From Candidatus Physcousia equi (lineage in GTDB: Bacteria; Bacteroidota; Bacteroidia; Bacteroidales; Bacteroidaceae), in contig JAGHUD010000074.1 of the NCBI GenBank assembly GCA_018065005.1, forward strand, positions 1 through 39,012: a stretch of DNA of 39,012 nucleotides, written 5' to 3'. The notes below the pieces were generated by a model that saw nothing but the letters and a program-made list of their open reading frames with translations, was not told the origin of the DNA and did not search any database. A program made the translations under genes and the position numbers. Below, piece after piece: positions 22,981 to 31,484 of the stretch. The stretch's first letter is position 1. The number at the start of each line of letters is the position of its first letter.

Positions 22981-24591
22981 TCAGAACTTGAAGCCTAAGG
23001 TTGCTGTCAGCTGGTGCTTGGTCTGGTCCACCTTGACGGGGTCGATCGAGAGGCCGGCATGCTCGGGATTATCCTTTGCAAAACTTCTGTTGGCTGCCGT
23101 GAAACTGGTGTCGAAGGCATAGAAGTCTGCCTTTTGAGTGCGTGCCTTGTAGGCGAGGTCGAGATAGACCGACTTCCACTTGTAGCCAAGACCGAGCGTG
23201 AGGGCGTGTGCGTCGCCCAAGGTCATGTAGTGGGTTGAGGTGGCATAATCTCTTGCTGCACAGTTGAGGCTGAATTGGTCGAACGTGGGGTGGTCCTTGT
23301 AGCCACTCGTCGCATAGTTGTAGCCAAGGCGGATGGCAACGGCACTGATGGGCTTATACTCGAGACCGAGGCGCAAGGTGTGCGCCGCCTTGAGGTTGTT
23401 CTTTGTGAGTTCGTTCATGTCCTTGTCTGGCTCGTTGCTGAAGAGGGAGTTATGCGGATCACTGATGGCATTGTAGGGATAGCCCATCTTGGTGCTGGCA
23501 CTGTTGGCATATTCGTAGTCGATGCCCCAAGCCAGGTAGTTGCTCACGGTGGAACCGGCACTCAGACGCAGCTTCCAGGGGGTGCGTATGGAGTATTCCA
23601 TATAGCTCTCGTAGCTTGGCGTGGTGATGCTCTTGTCGGGCAGGAGCGCTTGGGTGTGCATGTCTGAAACTACCTCTGAGAGGTTGTAGAAGGTGGAGCG
23701 CTTGAGGTTGTACCAAGTGGGGGTTTCTGCTGTCAGTCCCAGGCGGAAGGGACTCTCCTCGATGGGGCGGAAGATGACGCCAAACTTGAAGTTGACACCC
23801 CAGCCGTCGATGGCGATGTCGTTTTGCAGCGTGTGGTCGCGGAAGAGGGCGTCCACTTCGTTCGACTTCTCCTCATAGTAGTCGTTGAAGGCTCGATAGC
23901 GCAAGGCGTCGATGCCTATGTCCAGACCCCAATAGAAACGGTTGCTGACGTTGCCCGAGAAGTTGACGTCGAAGCCGCTGAGCGAACCGCTGGTGTGCTG
24001 GGTGAAGCGGTTGAGGTTGCCGTAGTACTTGTTGCTGACATATTCGTTGCCTGCTGCGTCTTTGGCAACGTCATACATGTCTGTCTCATACAAGAAGCCG
24101 GCGAGGTTGTCCTTGGTGTTTAAGCCTGCCTGGGTCATCTCAGCCAACTGGTCGAGCTGGGAGAGTCCGTTGAGGCTGTTGTTGTCGGCGGTAAAGGAGT
24201 TGTTGTAGTTGGCCTTCTTCTGGTAGTTGAAACCGATGTTGAGATACTGGAGCTTGGAGCTCGAACTGCCCAGATCGATGGCGAAGACCATGCCTGCGTG
24301 GTCGAGCGTGGCACTGCCTTTGCCGTATTGGCTGGTGCCTTCTTTGTCCCACACACCACCAAAGGTGAGCGAGGTCTCTCCCTTGCGCATCAGTCCGATG
24401 CCTGCGGGGTTCCACCCCATGGTGGAGATGTCGGCGCCAAGGGCACCGAGGGCACCGCCCATGCCCACATAGCGCGCACTGCCAAAGAGCTTGTCGCTGT
24501 TGTTGACGAGTTGGTTGTTCAGATATGTGTCTTGTGCGTGCAGGCTGGCTGCTGATGCCATCATCACGCCGAGAAGGAGTCGTCTGTTCAT
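22981..24591 (-). CDS. Outer-membrane protein of the OmpP1/FadL/TodX type
   Basis: A 536-residue protein with a signal peptide (about 1-20, ending LHAQ) and the N-terminal signature of the FadL-like family: SARYVGMGGALGALGADISTMGWNPAGIGLM, which forms the plug and hatch in known members. The rest alternates in beta-strand fashion with many aromatic residues and ends LTATLGFKF, a typical outer-membrane barrel end with a C-terminal phenylalanine. Such proteins let hydrophobic compounds through the outer membrane; in Bacteroidales they are often labelled hemin receptor, without strong proof. The substrate is not deducible. The gene is between a low-complexity secreted protein gene (121 bp upstream) and the orphan gene (34 nt downstream), probably one operon. 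Confidence 0.88.
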   Translation of the reverse strand: MNRRLLLGVMMASAASLHAQDTYLNNQLVNNSDKLFGSARYVGMGGALGALGADISTMGWNPAGIGLMRKGETSLTFGGVWDKEGTSQYGKGSATLDHAGMVFAIDLGSSSSKLQYLNIGFNYQKKANYNNSFTADNNSLNGLSQLDQLAEMTQAGLNTKDNLAGFLYETDMYDVAKDAAGNEYVSNKYYGNLNRFTQHTSGSLSGFDVNFSGNVSNRFYWGLDIGIDALRYRAFNDYYEEKSNEVDALFRDHTLQNDIAIDGWGVNFKFGVIFRPIEESPFRLGLTAETPTWYNLKRSTFYNLSEVVSDMHTQALLPDKSITTPSYESYMEYSIRTPWKLRLSAGSTVSNYLAWGIDYEYANSASTKMGYPYNAISDPHNSLFSNEPDKDMNELTKNNLKAAHTLRLGLEYKPISAVAIRLGYNYATSGYKDHPTFDQFSLNCAARDYATSTHYMTLGDAHALTLGLGYKWKSVYLDLAYKARTQKADFYAFDTSFTAANRSFAKDNPEHAGLSIDPVKVDQTKHQLTATLGFKF

Positions 24592-24712
24592 ATATGTTCC
24601 TAAAATAGTAAAGTGTTCAAAAATTGATTGCTATCACTGCTGCGCAAGCGAGGTGCTCGACTGTCTTTGCTCTGACGATCTTATGCTGTCAGAACTGGCG
24701 CCTGGCGGAGCA

Positions 24713-25756
24713 TCAGCGGCCTCTGCCACCACCGCGACTGCCGAATCCGCCACCGGAACTGCTGCCGCCTCTGCCGCCACCACTGAAACCACCACCGCCG
24801 GGGGAACTGCTGCCCAGAGATGAACCGCTGCGCACGCTGCCAGAAGAGCTGCTGGGCGTAGAGTAGCTGCGGGTGCTGGAAGAGCTGCTGGGTGTAGAGT
24901 AGCTGCGGGTGCCGCGGCTGCTGCTGACGCCGGTGCTGCTGACGCCGGTGGTGCGGCTGGTGGTTGTGCTGCCTCCGCCACGCACTCCTGTGCCTGTCAC
25001 GTAGCTGCGGTTGCCGGTGTTGCGACTGGGCCCTGAACCATATTGGGTGGTGTGGGTGCCGCGCTGGGAGGAGATGCCGCCAAAGCGGTTGCTGCCGCTT
25101 GCCATGCTGCGTCCGCCGGTGCGCCCCAGGGCGATGCCATCACCAGGGCGGTAGCGATGACTGCTGTAGTAGTAGCCTCCGGGATGATAGCCGTGATGGT
25201 GACCGGGTCGATAGCCGCCCCAGCCCCATGAGTGCCAGCCTATCCAGCCGTGGCGATACCAGGGGTCGTAGTACCAGGGGCCGCCCCATACGATGTAGCG
25301 GGGACCGAAGTACCAGGGATCGTAGTACCAGGGATCGTATGCCCAGTCGTAGTAGTAGTCCCAATAGTAGGGATTGCGGATGCCTCCGTGGAAACGCACG
25401 ATGCGGTTGCAGCAGCTGTAGTCATCGTCGGCATAGATGTCTCTGCTGCGCTCTTGCAGGTCTTGCTCGGTGATGTAGAGCGTGTCGTTGTTGGCATAGA
25501 CTTCGCCATAGACCTTGCCGCTTCCCTGCGCACCGTAGCCGCGACGGTTGTACTCGTCGATGTCGCGCAGTTTGCCGACATGGCAGTCGGTATTGCCTTC
25601 ACTGTCGTCGGTGTCGAAGTCGTCATAGATGACCGTGATGGTGCGCTTTGCCTTGGAGGACTTTTGCGGTACGAAGTACATGTCGTCGTCGTCCTGTGCA
25701 ACCAGGTGGAGGGGGAGCACAAGGAGCAGCATCGTTGCGAAAAATAGGTTCTTCAT
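24713..25756 (-). CDS. Secreted W/Y/H- and Ser/Gly/Arg-rich low-complexity protein
   Basis: A 347-residue protein with a signal peptide (about 1-20, ending HLVAQ) and no lipobox. Residues 21-125 are acidic, with paired cysteines in YSCCNR. Residues 128-205 are dominated by Tyr, Trp, Asp, Gly and His with repeats of YYDPWY type and a GHHHGYHPGG stretch. Residues 210-347 are Ser/Gly/Arg/Thr-rich with SYSTPSSSSS repeated and a GGRG/GGG tail. Such proteins are sometimes labelled vitellogenin-like in Bacteroides annotation, which is a composition artefact. The His and aromatic clusters could bind metal or mediate assembly; function is unknown. It is the first gene of a likely operon with the outer-membrane protein, with its own promoter at 25782-25811. 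Confidence 0.75.
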   Translation of the reverse strand: MKNLFFATMLLLVLPLHLVAQDDDDMYFVPQKSSKAKRTITVIYDDFDTDDSEGNTDCHVGKLRDIDEYNRRGYGAQGSGKVYGEVYANNDTLYITEQDLQERSRDIYADDDYSCCNRIVRFHGGIRNPYYWDYYYDWAYDPWYYDPWYFGPRYIVWGGPWYYDPWYRHGWIGWHSWGWGGYRPGHHHGYHPGGYYYSSHRYRPGDGIALGRTGGRSMASGSNRFGGISSQRGTHTTQYGSGPSRNTGNRSYVTGTGVRGGGSTTTSRTTGVSSTGVSSSRGTRSYSTPSSSSSTRSYSTPSSSSGSVRSGSSLGSSSPGGGGFSGGGRGGSSSGGGFGSRGGGRGR

Positions 25757-25781
25757 ATTCTTTTGTTTTATATCTTGAGCG

Positions 25782-25811
25782 CAAATTTAAGCAATTTCTG
25801 CGACACGACAA
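25782..25811 (-). promoter_or_regulatory. Promoter of the W/Y/H-rich protein gene
   Basis: TTG (25809-25811), 19 bp, then TAAATTTG (25782-25789) on the minus strand, 26 nt before ATG 25756. Confidence 0.7.
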
Positions 25812-25813
25812 GA

Positions 25814-25844
25814 GGAAATTCCTTATTTTTGGTAGGGAAATTCC
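25814..25844. promoter_or_regulatory. Twin GGAAATTCC sites between divergent genes
   Basis: GGAAATTCC occurs at 25814-25822 and 25836-25844, centres 22 bp apart (two helical turns). The first abuts the -33 element of the minus-strand promoter; the second lies where the -33 of the prmA promoter would be. This looks like a paired operator for both directions; no regulator is identified. Confidence 0.45.
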
Positions 25845-25864
25845 CCACATATTGTTATTTTCCG

Positions 25865-25872
25865 TATATTTG
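25865..25872 (+). promoter_or_regulatory. -7 element of prmA
   Basis: TATATTTG fits TAnnTTTG, about 35 nt before ATG 25908. No TTG lies at the proper distance. Confidence 0.6.
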
Positions 25873-25907
25873 CAAAAGATTTACAAGCAAGCTACTACTT
25901 AAAGAAG

Positions 25908-26780
25908 ATGAAATACTTTGAACTTTCATTCCATCTGACACCCTATTCGGAGACGGCGGCTGACGTCTTGTCGGCTTTGCTGGCTGATGCCGGGTGCGAG
26001 AGTTTTATGCCTAATGAGGAGGAGAAGGTGCTGCTGGCATACGTCCAGACGAACGCTTACGACGAAAAGGCGATTGAGGAACTCCTTGAGTTTTTCCCGA
26101 TGACGGACGTGGACATCCGCTTCGATAAAAAGGAGGCGGAGGACCGCGACTGGAACGAGGCATGGGAAGAGGAGGGATTCGAGCCCATCGTGGTCGACGA
26201 TAGGCTGGCGGTGTGCGACACAAAACACGAACGACCCGACACGGAGCTGTGCATCCTCATCCACCCACGCCAGGCTTTCGGCACGGGCAGCCACCAGACG
26301 ACGCGTATGCTGCTCACGCAACTGTTGGAGATGCCTCTGGAGGGGCGCAAGGTGGTGGACGCGGGCTGCGGTACGGGCATCTTGGGCTTCCTCTGCCTGA
26401 TGCGTGGGGCAGCTGCGCTGCTGGCATACGACATCGACGAGTGGAGCGTGGAGAACACGCTGCTGAATGCCTCGCTGAATCCGACGGTTGAGGCAGGGCG
26501 AATGGAGGTGAGACTGGGGGATGCGGCTGTGCTTGCCGACACGCATGACGCTGATTTGCTCATCGCGAACATCAATCGCAACATCCTCGTGGGCGAGATG
26601 CCTCGCTATGTGGCGGCACTCAAGTCTGCACCTCAGACGCGCCTCTTGCTGAGTGGTTTCTACGAACAGGACATTGCTTTTCTCCTGGAACACTGTGCAC
26701 CATTTGGTCTCGAAGTGGAGACAAAACGCACGGATGGCGAGTGGGCGATGCTGGTGATGCGTTTCACCCAGCTTAGCTGA
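25908..26780 (+). CDS. prmA: Ribosomal protein L11 methyltransferase
   Basis: PrmA trimethylates ribosomal protein L11 with S-adenosylmethionine. The 290-residue protein has an N-terminal recognition domain (about 1-70), a linker with RDWNEAWEEEGFEPI, the preceding segment HPRQAFGTGSHQTT, which is the family hallmark, and the SAM motif VVDAGCGTGILGFL. LLIANINRNIL takes the place of the usual catalytic N-[IL] motif. The length is typical. It is monocistronic: a promoter element lies upstream, and the convergent phosphoglucomutase gene with a shared terminator lies downstream. The 373-codon minus-strand frame across it is a shadow. Confidence 0.95.
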   Translation: MKYFELSFHLTPYSETAADVLSALLADAGCESFMPNEEEKVLLAYVQTNAYDEKAIEELLEFFPMTDVDIRFDKKEAEDRDWNEAWEEEGFEPIVVDDRLAVCDTKHERPDTELCILIHPRQAFGTGSHQTTRMLLTQLLEMPLEGRKVVDAGCGTGILGFLCLMRGAAALLAYDIDEWSVENTLLNASLNPTVEAGRMEVRLGDAAVLADTHDADLLIANINRNILVGEMPRYVAALKSAPQTRLLLSGFYEQDIAFLLEHCAPFGLEVETKRTDGEWAMLVMRFTQLS

Positions 26781-26791
26781 CGGGAAAAGCA

Positions 26792-26845
26792 CAAAAAAAA
26801 AGACGCGGGCGCAAGCGAGCTGATTTGCTCTACTTGCGCCCGCGT
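26792..26845 (-). terminator. Terminator between convergent prmA and phosphoglucomutase genes
   Basis: ACGCGGGCGCAAG (26803-26815) and CTTGCGCCCGCGT (26833-26845) form a perfect 13-bp stem. On the minus strand a long T-run (complement of A 26793-26801) follows, so it mainly serves the phosphoglucomutase gene; it can also block plus-strand transcription. Confidence 0.88.
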
Positions 26846-26875
26846 GCGCGCTTATATTATATAATGTGGTGTGGC

Positions 26876-28618
26876 TTACAGACCTAAGCTTGCCTTGATG
26901 GCTTCGATCTTCTCCTTCGCCTTTGCCACGGTGGAGGGATAGGCTTCGGCTGAGGCGAGCTCGTCCTTGACTTCGCAGTAGAACTTGATCTTGGGTTCGG
27001 TGCCGCTGGGGCGAACGCTGATCTTGGTGCCGTCGGCACAGAACCACTGCAGCACATTCGAGGTGTCGGGCATGTCAAGCTTGGTGGCGTTGCCTGCTCC
27101 GTCGGTGGCAGTGAGCGACTGGTAGTCTTTGGTGAGGACGATGGGGCTGCCGGCAATCTCTTTGGGCGCCTTGTCGCCACGGAAGTCCACCATCATCTGC
27201 TTGATCTCGTCGGCGCCGGTCTTGCCGGGACGCACCACGTTGATGGTGTGCTCAAACGAGAAGCCGTACTCCTTGTAGATCTCCATCAAGAGGTCATAGA
27301 GCGTCACGCCGTTGTCCTTTGCCCACGCTGCTATCTCACAGATGAGACAGATGGAGGCTGGAGCATCCTTGTCGCGCACCTTGTCGTAGGGCAGGAAGCC
27401 GAAACTCTCTTCGCCACCGCCAATATACTTCTGCTTGCCTTCGCTGATGGCTATCTCGCGGGCGATCCATTTGAAACCGGTGTAGCAGTCGCGCAGCTCG
27501 ACCTTGTTCTTCTCTGCCATGCGGGCTATCATCTCGGTGGTCACGATGGTCTTCACGAGGAAGTCGCTCTCCTTGAGCGTGCCAAGGGCTTTCTTGTTCT
27601 TGATGATGTAGTAGACGAACATCATGGCGGTCTGGTTGCCGTTGATGATGACCCACTCACCCTTGCTGTCGCGGCAGACGATAGCGAGACGGTCGGCATC
27701 GGGGTCGGTGGCAACGACGAGGTCGGCGTTGAGCTTTGTGCCGAGCTTCATACCAAGCGTCATGGCTTCTGCATTCTCGGGATTGGGAGAGACAACGGTG
27801 GGGAAATTGCCGTCGACCACCATCTGCTCGGGCACTACATTGATGTTCTGGAAACCCCAACTGCGCAGGCAGAGGGGCACGATGTGGCGGCCGGTGCCGT
27901 GCATGGCGCTGTAGACGATGTTGATGTCCTTCTGGCGCAGGATGACTTCCTGGTCGATCATCGCCTCCTTGACGGCTGTCATGTAGTCGTAGTCCATCTC
28001 GCCGCCGATGATTTGGATGAGGTCGGCATTGCCTTCAAACTTCACCTCGTCGAGCTTCACCTGGTTCACCTCGTCGATGATGCCCTTGTCGTGCGGTGCA
28101 AGCACCTGGGCTCCGTCTGCCCAGTAAGCTTTGTAGCCGTTGTATTCCTTGGGGTTGTGGCTGGCTGTGACATTCACGCCTGCCACGGCGCCCAACTGGC
28201 GGATGGCGAAACTGCACTCGGGCGTGGGGCGAAGGCTCTCGAAAAGGTAGGCTTTGATGCCATTGGCTGAGAAGATGTTGGCTACGCTCTCGGCATAGAG
28301 ACGACCGTTGTTGCGACAGTCGTGGCATACAACTACGCTCTTGCCGCCTTCGGGAAACGCCTTGTTGATGTAGTTGGCGAAGCCTTGGGTGGCCATGCCG
28401 ACGATGTACTTGTTCATGCGGTTGGTGCCGGCACCCATGATGCCGCGCAAGCCACCGGTTCCGAACTCAAGGCTCTGATAGAAGGCATCGATGAGCGGTG
28501 TCTTATCCTCATTGTTCATCATTGACTGTATCTCTGCCTTGGTGTCGGCATCGATGATGGGGCTGTTGAGCCACTCCTGAGCCTTTTGCTCGCACTGTTT
28601 GATCAATTCGTTGTCCAT
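26876..28618 (-). CDS. Phosphoglucomutase/phosphomannomutase family enzyme
   Basis: A cytoplasmic alpha-D-phosphohexomutase of 580 residues that moves phosphate between C1 and C6 of glucose or a related sugar. All four signature loops are present: GVNVTASHNP (phosphoserine Ser153), the Mg2+ loop DPDADR (305-310), the sugar loop GGEESFG, and the phosphate loop RPSGTEPKIKFY near the C-terminus. Length and layout match the long PgcA-type phospho-sugar mutases of Bacteroidetes and Firmicutes. It supplies glucose-1-phosphate for nucleotide sugars, linking in function to galE and the nucleotidyltransferase in this window. No clear promoter is seen in the 131 bp before it, which carry a repeat array, so it may be read from the nadC-C69 transcript. 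Confidence 0.93.
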   Translation of the reverse strand: MDNELIKQCEQKAQEWLNSPIIDADTKAEIQSMMNNEDKTPLIDAFYQSLEFGTGGLRGIMGAGTNRMNKYIVGMATQGFANYINKAFPEGGKSVVVCHDCRNNGRLYAESVANIFSANGIKAYLFESLRPTPECSFAIRQLGAVAGVNVTASHNPKEYNGYKAYWADGAQVLAPHDKGIIDEVNQVKLDEVKFEGNADLIQIIGGEMDYDYMTAVKEAMIDQEVILRQKDINIVYSAMHGTGRHIVPLCLRSWGFQNINVVPEQMVVDGNFPTVVSPNPENAEAMTLGMKLGTKLNADLVVATDPDADRLAIVCRDSKGEWVIINGNQTAMMFVYYIIKNKKALGTLKESDFLVKTIVTTEMIARMAEKNKVELRDCYTGFKWIAREIAISEGKQKYIGGGEESFGFLPYDKVRDKDAPASICLICEIAAWAKDNGVTLYDLLMEIYKEYGFSFEHTINVVRPGKTGADEIKQMMVDFRGDKAPKEIAGSPIVLTKDYQSLTATDGAGNATKLDMPDTSNVLQWFCADGTKISVRPSGTEPKIKFYCEVKDELASAEAYPSTVAKAKEKIEAIKASLGL

Positions 28619-28662
28619 ATTATTTGTGGTTTGTCGGGTTTATGTTTTGGTTGGCAGGTGGG

Positions 28663-28753
28663 GGGGATAGCTTATGGGCTGATGGGTCATAGACTATGGA
28701 GGTGGGTCATCGACTATAGGCTGATGGGCCATAGACTAAAGGGGGTGGGTCAT
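28663..28753. repeat. About 21-bp tandem repeat array across the C69 peptidase stop
   Basis: GGGTCATAGACTATGG-like units begin near 28663, 28684, 28704, 28726 and 28747 (spacing 20-22). The best copy holds the dyad CATAGACTATG. The last copy contains the stop codon of the C69 peptidase gene (28750-28752). Confidence 0.8.
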
Positions 28754-30417
28754 TCGGGCACGGCATAGCGCTTTCCTGCCTCTTTGACCATAGTGCGACG
28801 GTAGCGCTCGGGATAGCCGGGACGCTCCACGGGCACCTCTACGCCACCTGGAGTCTTGAGGTAGTTGCCGAGCGAGTCGGTCTTCTTCACTGCCATGTCG
28901 TTGTATTTGACAATGATGGTCTGGGCAAGTTGCATCCACTCGTCTGCCATCATGCCTGACAGGCGGCTGGAATAGTCAGAGAGGAAGCGCTTTGCTGCAT
29001 CTTCTGCCATTCCCTTGGCTTGCTGCTCTATGTCGCTCTGTGAGGCGTTGAAGGTCTTCTCCAGCTTGTCGCGCACGGCTTGTAGTTCGGGGAAGAGCAG
29101 CGAATAGCGCTGATAGACCATGTTGGACACCCAGTTGCAGAGCCAATAGGCTGAGCGGAAGGAGAAATGGAAGGTGTCGGCGGTGTTCTGGTGGAAACAA
29201 ACGGGGGCTTCTTTCATGGAGCAGTAGATGGGCACCATGGCCACCATGTTGGCATCATCGTTGCCAAACCAAAGGCAGCAGCCGATGTGGTTGGGCAACC
29301 AGGAGCGCATCTGGCTCACATAGATGCAACTGGCTTGTTGGGTGGAGATGGGGCGCTCGTTGAAATACTTCTTGCCGTCTACCTCATAGGTGAGCGGGGT
29401 GGGACGATAGGGCATCTCGTAGGGGCCCATGCCGAGGTCGCTCTGCATCTCGAGCGGTGTACCCTCGTAGTGGTCGCGCATCATGTCCTTGACGTCCTGG
29501 ACAGTGAGCTTCTGCTTGGGGCGCACGAAGAGGGGGAAGGGGTGGTTGAGGTTCTCGCCTTTGGCGTAGTCGAGATAGGCTGACATGTCGTCGGCTGCCC
29601 ACTTGTTGAAGAAGCTCCACACACGGGCTTCGCAGAAGCGTGCTCCGCTGAAGTCGAGGGGATTGTAGGCGTCGCAGAAGGAGAATTCGGCATCCTTGCC
29701 TGTGAAGTAGCCTTTCTCGCGGGCAAAGGAGATGACGTCCTTGCTGTAGCAGACGGAATCGCCCACGGTGTAGTAGCCCAATTTCTTGTCGAACTTCTTG
29801 GTCTGAGCAAATTGGCGGATGCGGCTCTGATTGGCATGGGCTGATATGCAGTCGTCGGGCACCCGAACGGCTACCCATACGCAACCTTTCACTCCTTTTC
29901 CTTTGCCCACCATGTCGAGTATCCATATCTCGTTGGGGTCGGCAAGGGTGAAGGACTCGCCTTCGCTGATGTAGCCGTAGGTGGTGGCGAGGTCGGTGAG
30001 CACCTTGATGGCTTCACGTGCTGTTTTGGCACGCTGCAGGGTGACGGTCATCAGGCTGCCATAATCCATGATGCCTTCGCCTTCCCAGAGCTCTTCGCGC
30101 CCGCCCCACGTAGTCTCGAAGATGGTGAGCTGGTGTTCGTTGACGAGTCCGATGACGTTGTAGGTTTCTGCCACTTCTGGTATCTCGCCCAAATAGTTGT
30201 TCGTCTCGTAGTGATAGAGCAACCTTGTATCGCCTGGCTTGTGCAACGCATGGGGATAGCTGAACAGGTAGCCATAGGCGCCGAAGGAGTCGCTAGAATA
30301 ACTGACTATTGTAGAACCGTCTGCTGATGCCTTTTTGCCTACGATGAGGTTGGTGCACGCACTGCCTTTTGCCGATGCCAAAAGGCAAGACAAGAGCAAA
30401 AAAATGTATTTCTTCAT
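28750..30417 (-). CDS. Secreted C69-family dipeptidase (PepD-like)
   Basis: A 555-residue N-terminal nucleophile hydrolase of peptidase family C69. A signal-like segment (MKKYIFLLLSCLLASAKGSA) precedes Cys21 in ACTNLIVGKKAS, the position of the nucleophile after processing in this family. GSTIVSYSSDSFG, the WGGREELWEGEGIMDYGSLMTVTLQRAKTAREAI segment and the WVAVRVPDDCISAHANQSRI segment are typical of the family. Because the same cysteine region could also look like a lipobox, lipidation cannot be fully excluded, though LLASAKGSAC does not fit well. Its role is dipeptide hydrolysis for amino-acid uptake in a peptide-using bacterium (inference). It begins 30 nt after nadC, likely in one operon. 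Confidence 0.9.
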   Translation of the reverse strand: MKKYIFLLLSCLLASAKGSACTNLIVGKKASADGSTIVSYSSDSFGAYGYLFSYPHALHKPGDTRLLYHYETNNYLGEIPEVAETYNVIGLVNEHQLTIFETTWGGREELWEGEGIMDYGSLMTVTLQRAKTAREAIKVLTDLATTYGYISEGESFTLADPNEIWILDMVGKGKGVKGCVWVAVRVPDDCISAHANQSRIRQFAQTKKFDKKLGYYTVGDSVCYSKDVISFAREKGYFTGKDAEFSFCDAYNPLDFSGARFCEARVWSFFNKWAADDMSAYLDYAKGENLNHPFPLFVRPKQKLTVQDVKDMMRDHYEGTPLEMQSDLGMGPYEMPYRPTPLTYEVDGKKYFNERPISTQQASCIYVSQMRSWLPNHIGCCLWFGNDDANMVAMVPIYCSMKEAPVCFHQNTADTFHFSFRSAYWLCNWVSNMVYQRYSLLFPELQAVRDKLEKTFNASQSDIEQQAKGMAEDAAKRFLSDYSSRLSGMMADEWMQLAQTIIVKYNDMAVKKTDSLGNYLKTPGGVEVPVERPGYPERYRRTMVKEAGKRYAVPE

Positions 30418-30447
30418 CTCTGATTGATAGTTGAGAATGGATTATGT

Positions 30448-31344
30448 TTATACGGTCAACTTGGAGGAGTTGGCTGCCTTGAAACTCATGTCAAGTCCCT
30501 TGACGCTGTGGGTGAGCGCACCGAAGGATATGAAATCGACGCCTGCCTGTGCATAGGGTATCATCGTGTCGAAGGTGATGCCGCCGGAGGACTCTGTTTC
30601 GGGACGTACGATGCCGTGCTGCTGGGCATACGCTGCCACGTGCTTCACGGCTTTGGCTGTGTCGGCTGGCGTAAAGTTGTCGAACATGATGCGGTCGCAA
30701 CCCTCTGCGAGTGCTTCGTCGAGCTCCTTCCAGTCGCGCACTTCGCATTCTATCTTGAGCTCCTTGCCGTGCTCCTTGCAGTACTGCTTGGCTCTGGAGA
30801 TGGCGTTGTGGACGCCGCCACAGAAGTCGATGTGGTTGTCCTTGAGGAGAATCATGTCGAAGAGTCCAATGCGATGGTTCTTGCCACCGCCAATGGCTAC
30901 GGCTTCTTTCTCCAACATACGCATGCCGGGTGTGGTCTTGCGTGTGTCGAGCACACGGGTTGCCGTGCCGGCATCAATGAGTGCTTGCTGATACTTGTGG
31001 GTCATGGTGGCAATGCCGGACATGCGTTGGAGGATGTTGAGCATGAGACGCTCCGTCTGCAAGAGGCTCTGCTCCTTGCCCTTGACGCTCATGACAATGT
31101 CGCCTGGCTTCACCTGGGCTCCGTCCTCGATGTAGACTTCGACTTCCATGGTGGGGTCGAAGCGATGGAATACCTGTTTGGCTATCTCCACACCCGCGAA
31201 GATGCCTTCTTCCTTGATGAGGAGTTTGCTCTCGCCCATTTGGTCGGCGGGGATGCAACACAATGTGGTGTGATCTCCGTCGCCAATGTCCTCGGCGAAA
31301 GCTAAATCGATGAGACGATCGTTCAGTTCTTCTACTGTAAGCAT
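30448..31344 (-). CDS. nadC: Nicotinate-nucleotide pyrophosphorylase (carboxylating)
   Basis: Quinolinate phosphoribosyltransferase makes nicotinate mononucleotide from quinolinate and PRPP in de novo NAD synthesis. The 298-residue protein has the usual length and motifs: EDIGDGDHTT near the N-terminus, LNILQRMSGIAT, the RKTTPGMR substrate loop, GGGKNHRIGLFDMILLKDNH and the C-terminal ESSGGIT barrel strand. ATG 31344 is downstream of the promoter (31373-31402), while the longer open frame to 31509 crosses the terminator and promoter and is rejected. It is followed by the C69 peptidase gene. nadA and nadB are not in the window. Confidence 0.96.
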   Translation of the reverse strand: MLTVEELNDRLIDLAFAEDIGDGDHTTLCCIPADQMGESKLLIKEEGIFAGVEIAKQVFHRFDPTMEVEVYIEDGAQVKPGDIVMSVKGKEQSLLQTERLMLNILQRMSGIATMTHKYQQALIDAGTATRVLDTRKTTPGMRMLEKEAVAIGGGKNHRIGLFDMILLKDNHIDFCGGVHNAISRAKQYCKEHGKELKIECEVRDWKELDEALAEGCDRIMFDNFTPADTAKAVKHVAAYAQQHGIVRPETESSGGITFDTMIPYAQAGVDFISFGALTHSVKGLDMSFKAANSSKLTV

Positions 31345-31372
31345 ATTGTCTGTGTTTAGGTTTACTTCGTGG

Positions 31373-31402
31373 CAAAGATACAAAAAAAGTATGGTATGGC
31401 AA
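31373..31402 (-). promoter_or_regulatory. Promoter of nadC
   Basis: TTG (-33, 31400-31402), 19 bp, then TATCTTTG (-7, 31373-31380) on the minus strand. The -33 is the last part of the U-run of the terminator at 31403-31444. Confidence 0.8.
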
Positions 31403-31444
31403 AAAAATAGCGCGTTTTTCCACCGGCAGAGCGGAAAAACGCGC
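31403..31444 (-). terminator. Terminator of the HD hydrolase gene, overlapping the nadC promoter
   Basis: GCGCGTTTTTCC (31410-31421) pairs with GGAAAAACGCGC (31433-31444), a perfect 12-bp stem. On the minus strand TATTTTTTTGCC follows, giving the U-run and, at its end, the -33 TTTGC of nadC. Confidence 0.88.
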
Positions 31445-31484
31445 CTTAAAATGCAGATATAGCTTGCTTTCGGAAGTGCGTGGC

